DNA from: Gallionella sp.
GTDB taxonomy: Bacteria > Pseudomonadota > Gammaproteobacteria > Burkholderiales > Gallionellaceae
DNA: 50,983 bases
NCBI GenBank assembly: GCA_030645535.1
Contig: JAUSNM010000066.1
Span: 1 to 50,983, forward strand
Reading direction: 5' to 3'
A model generated the notes under the pieces. It saw only the letters and a program-made list of their open reading frames with translations. It was not told where the DNA came from and did no database searches. The translations under genes were made by a program, and so were the position numbers. The stretch's first letter is position 1; the number at the start of each line of letters is the position of its first letter. Positions 46,063-50,983 of this stretch are shown piece after piece.

Positions 46063-46379
46063 CTGAGTTTTTAGGTTTAACGGTCAACATGGCAGGCATT
46101 TTTCACGCAACATTGGGCCGCCAGCTCAATATCGAAAAACGCGCGTTGACGAAAACATAAAATTACGGTTACGCTCAACACGGACATTTAACACCCGAAC
46201 ACTGGATTGACACTCATTTGGAGGCACAGCTCGTAAGCGAAGTTTCCAGGCAGGCTGTGTAGCGCCGCCTGAGACCGGCGTCACGCGGGCCTGAGCAAAT
46301 CGCCTGAAGCCCGGATGGCTCGCAGTGGCCGGTGACGGAACTAATAGCAAGTTCACCTTATCTCCCGAGGGATAGCGCA

Positions 46380-48155
46380 ATGAATCAAGCTATGCAAGCA
46401 ATACACGATCAGATCATTGCGGCTCAGAAAGCGGGCGACCATCTGAAGGTATATGAACTGGCGGATGCCGCGCTCAAACTCACGCCTGATGATGAGTTTC
46501 TTCAATACCATTCGGTACTCGCACTGGCCAAATGCGATGCAACACAGCGGGCGCTCGACAGTTTTTACCACTACAAGCTGTATCTGAGCAAAAGCGAAGA
46601 TGTGCTGGCATTGGAAGCGCGTATTCTGAAAAACCTGGCATTTGCCAGTCATGACAGGGACAGCCTTCGCAAGGCAGCCGATTCCTATCGTAAGATGTTT
46701 TCCCAATCCGGTGGCTATTACCGGGCGATCAATGCTGCAACCCTGTATCTGCTTTCGGGCAATCAGGAACTGGCTGTCGTTCTGGCACAAGCAGCCCTTG
46801 ATCTGGCCAGGCAGGAAGGAAAGGATATTTTTTATGGCATGGCGACACAGGCAGCAGCACTTCTGCTGCTTGGCCGTCACTCTGACGCTAAACAAGTGAT
46901 TGAAGCGGTTGCGATACTTGAGGGCGATAACCTGCAACGGCGAGCGCTGACCAGGCAGCGACTCAAGCTGATCTGCGATTTTCAGCATGTTGATGCCGGC
47001 ATCCTTGATTCTTTACTGCCCGAAACGGTCGTTTACTATTGCGGCCACATTTTTGACCCGCATCGGCCGATTTCGCTGCAACAGGAATATGAGCTTGCAC
47101 AGCGTATTGAATCCGTCATTACCGAACATAAGGCGGCTATAGCCTATGGATCGCTTGCTGCCGGCGCCGACATCCTGTTTGCAGAAGCATTTTTGAATCG
47201 GGGCGGTGAGCTGAATATCTGGCTGCCGTTTCGACAATCAGATTTTTTGCAGATCGCTGTTCGTCCTGCGGGAGAACAGTGGCTTAACCGTTTTAATGCC
47301 TGCCTGGCACGCGCGAATTCCGTATCGTATGCGACCGAGTCGAATTATATGGGGGATGATGCGCTTTTCGAATATTGCGCAGATGTATCCATGGGTATGT
47401 CCATCATGCGGGCCAATTCGCTCAATGCCAGGATATTGCAGGTGGCGATATGGGACGAGGGGGCGTCAGGCCCCTCGTCCGGCACCCGTCTAAATGTGAA
47501 CAAATGGCGAAATCTTAACAAACCTGCCGAAGTTATTTCCTGTTCAAGCCCTGTCCGTGCAGCGCGACATTTACCTGGCGGTGACACGCAGACGCATCGT
47601 GAACCCTATGCGATTCTGTTTGCGGATGCCAGAGGGTACAGCAAGCTTTGCGATCGCGATGTGCTGTGGTATTTCAACGTGCTGAACCCCTATCTGGCAA
47701 AATCGATTGAAAAATTCAGGCCCGATATTCAGTTGATCGACACATGGGGCGATGGCATTTATATCATCACGAAAAAAGCCTCCGTCGCGGCCCGAATTGC
47801 CTTCGAACTGAACGAGGCTTTGGCACATATCGATCAATCCATGCTCGATCTGCAAGAACCGCTGCTGTTGAGGATTGCATTGCATTACGGACCCGTTTTT
47901 AGTCTGTACGACTATTTCGAGCAGAAACAAACCTATTCCAGCAATGAGGTTTCCAAGACCGCGCGCATAGAACCGGTTACGCCGCCGGGTGAAATATTCG
48001 GGACTGACGCATTTGTTGCCATCCTGGAACTGGAAGGGGATCGCTGCGCTACTTACGAATACGCGGGAACCCTTCCGAGTGCCAAAAATTACGGGTCATT
48101 CAGAATGTTTCATATCCGGCCTGAATTGAAGTCCGAAATATTCCCTTCGGCTTGA
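46380..48155 (+). CDS. TPR / SLOG-like / class III nucleotide cyclase-like multidomain protein
   Basis: A 591-residue protein starts at ATG 46380 after GAGGGA. Residues 1-200 are helical TPR-like repeats. Residues about 215-360 form a Rossmann-like domain (YYCGHIFDP, then GSLAAGADILFAEAFLNRGG and WLPF) resembling SLOG/TIR-type nucleotide-sensing domains found in conflict systems. Residues about 405-575 resemble a class III cyclase: both metal aspartates are present (FADARGYS, TWGDGIYI) and the transition-state Arg (SKTARIE), but the base-selecting Lys is Asp and the usual Asn is Ser. No signal peptide or membrane helix. Whether it makes a cyclic nucleotide is open. Confidence 0.72.
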   Translation: MNQAMQAIHDQIIAAQKAGDHLKVYELADAALKLTPDDEFLQYHSVLALAKCDATQRALDSFYHYKLYLSKSEDVLALEARILKNLAFASHDRDSLRKAADSYRKMFSQSGGYYRAINAATLYLLSGNQELAVVLAQAALDLARQEGKDIFYGMATQAAALLLLGRHSDAKQVIEAVAILEGDNLQRRALTRQRLKLICDFQHVDAGILDSLLPETVVYYCGHIFDPHRPISLQQEYELAQRIESVITEHKAAIAYGSLAAGADILFAEAFLNRGGELNIWLPFRQSDFLQIAVRPAGEQWLNRFNACLARANSVSYATESNYMGDDALFEYCADVSMGMSIMRANSLNARILQVAIWDEGASGPSSGTRLNVNKWRNLNKPAEVISCSSPVRAARHLPGGDTQTHREPYAILFADARGYSKLCDRDVLWYFNVLNPYLAKSIEKFRPDIQLIDTWGDGIYIITKKASVAARIAFELNEALAHIDQSMLDLQEPLLLRIALHYGPVFSLYDYFEQKQTYSSNEVSKTARIEPVTPPGEIFGTDAFVAILELEGDRCATYEYAGTLPSAKNYGSFRMFHIRPELKSEIFPSA

Positions 48156-48275
48156 TTGACCCGGCCCCTGTCTTTCGTATCTCTTAACGCGTTCATTATG
48201 ATATTTTAATCGAGCAATGAACGATGAATCGGCTACTCCGCACCCCTTAACATATTTGCCAGGAAAATTCGCGTG

Positions 48276-48581
48276 ATGACTTTCGACACAGTCAGGAGGC
48301 TGGGCAAGTGGATGCCGATTCGGCATTGTCCCGGCAGGTTTGTGCTGCGCGGTGTATCACCGGCATTTAGCATGGTCGATTTGCTCGGAGACATTGCCGG
48401 TGCTCAGCAGTTTCAGTCGCCAGGAGCCATAGACACGGTCTGGGTTGTTTGCCTTGAGGACGGCGGGATGATTTCTTATCACAGGCTTGCCGGCACCTGG
48501 CTTCACACGCTGAACACGAAAGAAGGTTTCAGGCGGAAGCTGGAACAGCTTGAGATTAGTTTGCCTGAATCAGTCACCTGA
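48276..48581 (+). CDS. Small hypothetical protein downstream of the cyclase-like gene
   Basis: A 101-residue protein (GTG 48273 gives one residue more) with AGGAAA ahead of it. It contains PIRHCPGRFVLRG, then VWVVCLEDGGMISYHR and LHTLNTKEGFRRKLEQL. The compact alternating pattern suggests a small alpha/beta domain. I do not recognise a named family. It follows the cyclase-like gene by 120 bases on the same strand. Confidence 0.65.
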   Translation: MTFDTVRRLGKWMPIRHCPGRFVLRGVSPAFSMVDLLGDIAGAQQFQSPGAIDTVWVVCLEDGGMISYHRLAGTWLHTLNTKEGFRRKLEQLEISLPESVT

Positions 48582-48608
48582 TTAACGTTGGGCAGATTGA
48601 GTCCTCAA

Positions 48609-48630
48609 CCGGACTTGTCCGGGATTTTGT
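48609..48630 (+). terminator. Possible weak terminator after the 101-residue gene
   Basis: CCGGAC (48609-48614) pairs with GTCCGG (48617-48622), followed by GATTTTGT. The T tract is short, so the call is tentative. Confidence 0.35.
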
Positions 48631-48697
48631 CCGGGATAGGATTTAAATTACCGTTATCCGGTTTCGCAGTCCGTTAATCGAGCCTTCCCAAACCACC

Positions 48698-48719
48698 ATA
48701 AATGCGGACGCGCATTTAT
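48698..48719. repeat. Perfect 9-bp inverted repeat
   Basis: ATAAATGCG and CGCATTTAT are separated by GACG. There is no T tract, so it is not a typical terminator; it could be a protein-binding site or a recombination relic. Confidence 0.6.
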
Positions 48720-48966
48720 AAATGTTGGAATGTTAGACTTGACCCCGCACTCGCACGCATAGCAGACAAATAGCGCGCACTGCTGAATGGCTGTATTGGC
48801 GTACATTTCAGACAATCCGGCTGTGAAATATCTACTGTTCCAGAGGCGATTCATACGCTCTTTCCACCGGGATGGTGGGGCAGCGAAAAATACAAATTTA
48901 CGTCCAATGTGGATCAATTCGTGGCAGAAATCAACAGCGCGACATTCTTATGATTTTGTACTTGCA

Positions 48967-50682
48967 TCAGCCAGTACGCTTTATAGCTGACTCAACGGCC
49001 TTTTCTATAACATCGTACTTGGCCATGAAAAATTCACGGCCGTCGTTTAGACGGTATGGTGAAAGCATCATATGCACTTCCGTTTCTAATTTCCTTGCAT
49101 CTTTATGCCGCCATTGTTTAACGACCGTAAATGCCAAAGGGACACCTGTTGCTGAAGAAAGCTGTCTGGCACGCTCGATGGAGGTTCCGCTTGTAAAGCC
49201 AACCTTAAATATCTGCTCCTTCATAGCAGAGCAACGCATTATATATAGCTCACCTTCATCCGAGGCGGCTTGAGAATCTATCAATCCTGATTCAGCATTA
49301 ACCTTGCCTACTGCGTCTAGATATTCTGAAATTTTAAGCTTGGCGGCAGCCAAGGTATCTTTTAAATATATCGTCGTTGAAGCTGAGCCCGTCGGCTTCC
49401 ATTTGCTAGAAGATGCCACCCAAGTTCTTCCACGCACGGGATTTCCGTGTCTATCAACGCCACCCTCTTCATTAGAAAGCCTTTTCCAATGCCCTTCTGT
49501 TTCGATTTCATAGTGCGGTAGGTTTACCATTGTAATGGTGGAGGTTGGTGCCGCAGTATTGGTTTCTAATGCTGGGATTACCACATATTCCCCACTTAAT
49601 CCCTTGCCGCCTTTCTTCTTGGGTATTCTTTGATGCGTCTTATTTTGCGTGTCCTTGTTTAAAGCGAACCGAGCACTAAAATATTTTGGCAACTGAAAAA
49701 GTCCTTCAGCCAACGACCATAAGACGGCCGAACGCTTAAAGTGCTCATTCATCGTAGTGATAAGCCGTTCTTTGTGCTCATTTTCATTGAATGGGGCGAG
49801 CACTTCAGGATCATCACAGATAACGTTAAATGAGTGTTCATATTCTTCGAGGTAGCAACGTGATAGGTGCTTCTCTTCCTTTATATCAAATTCACCCGCA
49901 ATTACTGTTCTGATGTAAGTATCTGTTCCTTCGAGATGCTTGGGTTTGCCTCGTTGATTTCCTGCTTCCGCAATGCTTTCAGCAAGAAATGCACGTTTCC
50001 AGGGAGTTACATTCTCCAAATCAACTTTCGGCTGCTCCGAACACCTTAACTGCCACTCCTCCTGACCCAGCGCTTCGCCGCCTATTAGATACCAATGCAG
50101 CGAATTCCCGCGCCTGATCATGGAAAAACCGGAAACCACAAATTCTCTGCCCTCTCCGTTTAAAAAGGAAGTTTCGGTTACTTCTCCACATGTGGAAAAA
50201 TGAAAAATTTGATCTTGCGGAAGATCTAAAAGGGTGGAAACGTGAAACTCATCACTATCACGCGATGTTACGTAATCGAAATAATCTTCCGCATGAAAGA
50301 GATGATTAAACTCTTGTTCTATTTCTGCATACGGAGCCAATTCCTTCATTAACTTAATGTGTAGAAATGGCTCAAAGTAGTTAAAGCTAACTGGCTGGTT
50401 GTATATTCCCGATGATGCATATCTATGTGTGTATTCTGTTGCGAATTCGCGCAAGATTTTATCGGCAGGAAATTTGGCGCCAGATTGCGCTAACCCCTTC
50501 AATATTTCCGTGTACTTGCGAGCTAAATGTTTAGCTTCATCAGCAAGCATTCTCCTTTCTTTCCGGGGCAAGCTTTCGACAAAAGGCAGCTTTCCTTTTG
50601 CATTTATGAGGTGTCGATGATCCTTTCCCGCGAAAGGCTGGATTTTTGCAAGCTCGCTTAATCGTATCTTTATATCCGACAT
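48967..50682 (-). CDS. Protein with C-terminal T5orf172 (GIY-YIG-like) nuclease domain
   Basis: A 571-residue protein. Residues about 475-565 match the T5orf172/MUG113 pattern related to GIY-YIG nucleases: GELYIMRC, IFKVGFTSG, an arginine-rich helix (ERARQLSS), KLETEVHMML and NDGREFFMA. The first 450 residues are of unknown type, with a helical start and a mixed central region containing no motif I recognise. No membrane segment. AT-rich codon use and a position next to other accessory genes suggest transfer. Similar architectures occur among phage and defence genes; activity is not shown. Confidence 0.7.
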   Translation of the reverse strand: MSDIKIRLSELAKIQPFAGKDHRHLINAKGKLPFVESLPRKERRMLADEAKHLARKYTEILKGLAQSGAKFPADKILREFATEYTHRYASSGIYNQPVSFNYFEPFLHIKLMKELAPYAEIEQEFNHLFHAEDYFDYVTSRDSDEFHVSTLLDLPQDQIFHFSTCGEVTETSFLNGEGREFVVSGFSMIRRGNSLHWYLIGGEALGQEEWQLRCSEQPKVDLENVTPWKRAFLAESIAEAGNQRGKPKHLEGTDTYIRTVIAGEFDIKEEKHLSRCYLEEYEHSFNVICDDPEVLAPFNENEHKERLITTMNEHFKRSAVLWSLAEGLFQLPKYFSARFALNKDTQNKTHQRIPKKKGGKGLSGEYVVIPALETNTAAPTSTITMVNLPHYEIETEGHWKRLSNEEGGVDRHGNPVRGRTWVASSSKWKPTGSASTTIYLKDTLAAAKLKISEYLDAVGKVNAESGLIDSQAASDEGELYIMRCSAMKEQIFKVGFTSGTSIERARQLSSATGVPLAFTVVKQWRHKDARKLETEVHMMLSPYRLNDGREFFMAKYDVIEKAVESAIKRTG

Positions 50683-50983
50683 CTCTCAAATCTAGCAAGG
50701 GCATTTCTGACGGAAGAGATTGTACCTGTCTTTAGGTTGCCAGATTTCCTCCTAATACATCTAGGAAGGCATTTGCACAGCGCCCGCTTTTTGACATGAA
50801 GCGGCCATGATTTTTGAACAATGGAAAGACTGCTATGGCCGAGATGTTGTCGTTGACATGTTTCGCATTTGGATATCCTGGGGGCAGGCATTACCTACCT
50901 TTGTTATTTTCTGCACTGTACCCGGCAATATGCAGCATATTTATATCAGGTGCAGTATAATTATGCATCTGATTTAATTGATT
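50683..50983. other. Unassigned right end of the window
   Basis: This should hold the promoter of the minus-strand gene starting at 50682. No gene, terminator or repeat of quality is seen; a minus-strand open frame (50670-50891) overlaps that gene's start and is not supported. Confidence 0.5.

Larger units (their letters stand above)
45514..46379. other. 866-base non-coding stretch with a mutS relic and a MITE-like repeat
   Basis: Contents in order: the decayed mutS tail (45524-45618), unremarkable AT-rich sequence with a TTAGC/GCTAA stem near 45683, the MITE-like repeat (45841-46062), then a GC-rich leader (46200-46360) with several short inverted repeats before the cyclase gene. No gene is supported. 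Confidence 0.6.
48582..48966. other. 385-base stretch without a supported gene
   Basis: Just after 48581 a CCGGAC-TT-GTCCGG hairpin (48609-48622) may be a weak terminator. A 9-bp perfect stem, ATAAATGCG with CGCATTTAT, lies at 48698-48719. A plus-strand open frame (48787-48990) runs into the 3' end of the opposite gene and has no ribosome-binding site. Confidence 0.5.

Noticed and set aside
48787..48990. 67-codon plus-strand frame near the T5orf172 gene
   Set aside because: It overlaps the 3' end of the opposite gene, has no ribosome-binding site, and no recognisable pattern.

Overview
The window looks like a chromosomal segment of a betaproteobacterium, most plausibly of the Nitrosomonadales/Gallionellaceae type. 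This is inferred from the protein families, the assimilatory-sulfate and isc gene orders and the moderately high GC; no rRNA or other taxonomic marker is present. Most of it is ordinary housekeeping sequence. The two ends, the segment after mutS and several intergenic gaps carry accessory genes and repeats.

Layout. 1-2200: truncated RelE-type toxin, a 14-copy heptamer array, a HEPN-like hypothetical protein and a dispersed palindromic repeat. 2205-6344: lnt, an outer-membrane barrel protein with a TlpA-like thioredoxin, and an RluB/RluF-type pseudouridine synthase. 6421-7982: a TauE-family permease beside a deletion scar in which the tail of a malonyl acyltransferase gene (mdcH-like) and the tail of a GntR-family regulator gene meet head to head. 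8065-15303: an assimilatory sulfate operon on the minus strand (tauE-like, 77-aa protein, cysI, DUF934, cysH, cysD, cysN) with a CysB-type regulator divergent from it. It encodes ATP sulfurylase, a 4Fe-4S APS reductase and the sulfite reductase hemoprotein; there is no cysC and no cysJ. 15396-19059: small porin-like protein, nitroreductase, murJ, rpsT. 19245-22669: argD, argF, argG. 22711-27568: macro-domain protein, ppnP, yajQ, a DJ-1/methyltransferase group, osmC-like gene, serB. 27642-33339: class II ribonucleotide reductase nrdJ and a PAS-PAS-GGDEF-EAL protein. 33428-41127 (minus strand): trmJ, cysE, iscR, iscS, iscU, iscA, hscB, hscA, fdx, iscX, then dsbB. 41484-44843: suhB and mutS. 44927-50682: vapBC, a decayed second copy of the mutS 3' end, a MITE-like repeat, a TPR/SLOG-like/class III cyclase fusion, a 102-aa protein and a T5orf172 (GIY-YIG-like) protein.

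Most notable observations. (1) IscS in an otherwise intact isc cluster has Ser (TCT) where the catalytic, persulfide-carrying Cys should be (residue 326), while the PLP-site motifs are intact. (2) A 16-bp repeat, CCTGAGCTTGTCGAAG, sits in frame inside hscA (twice, adding STSSG-type peptides) and inside serB (adding PELVE). (3) Two MITE-like elements share inverted ends and an internal hairpin with a compensatory base-pair change. (4) vapBC lies between the real mutS 3' end and a degenerate copy of it. (5) Heptamer-derived inverted repeats occupy gaps inside the isc cluster. (6) A three-part TPR/SLOG-like/cyclase protein with altered cyclase motifs is a candidate signalling or defence gene.

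The sulfur genes form one theme: sulfate is reduced to sulfide by the cys operon, CysE makes the acceptor for cysteine synthesis, and the isc genes turn cysteine sulfur into Fe-S clusters needed by CysH, CysI and IscR. That makes the altered IscS especially worth checking. No CRISPR array, rRNA or convincing tRNA was seen.
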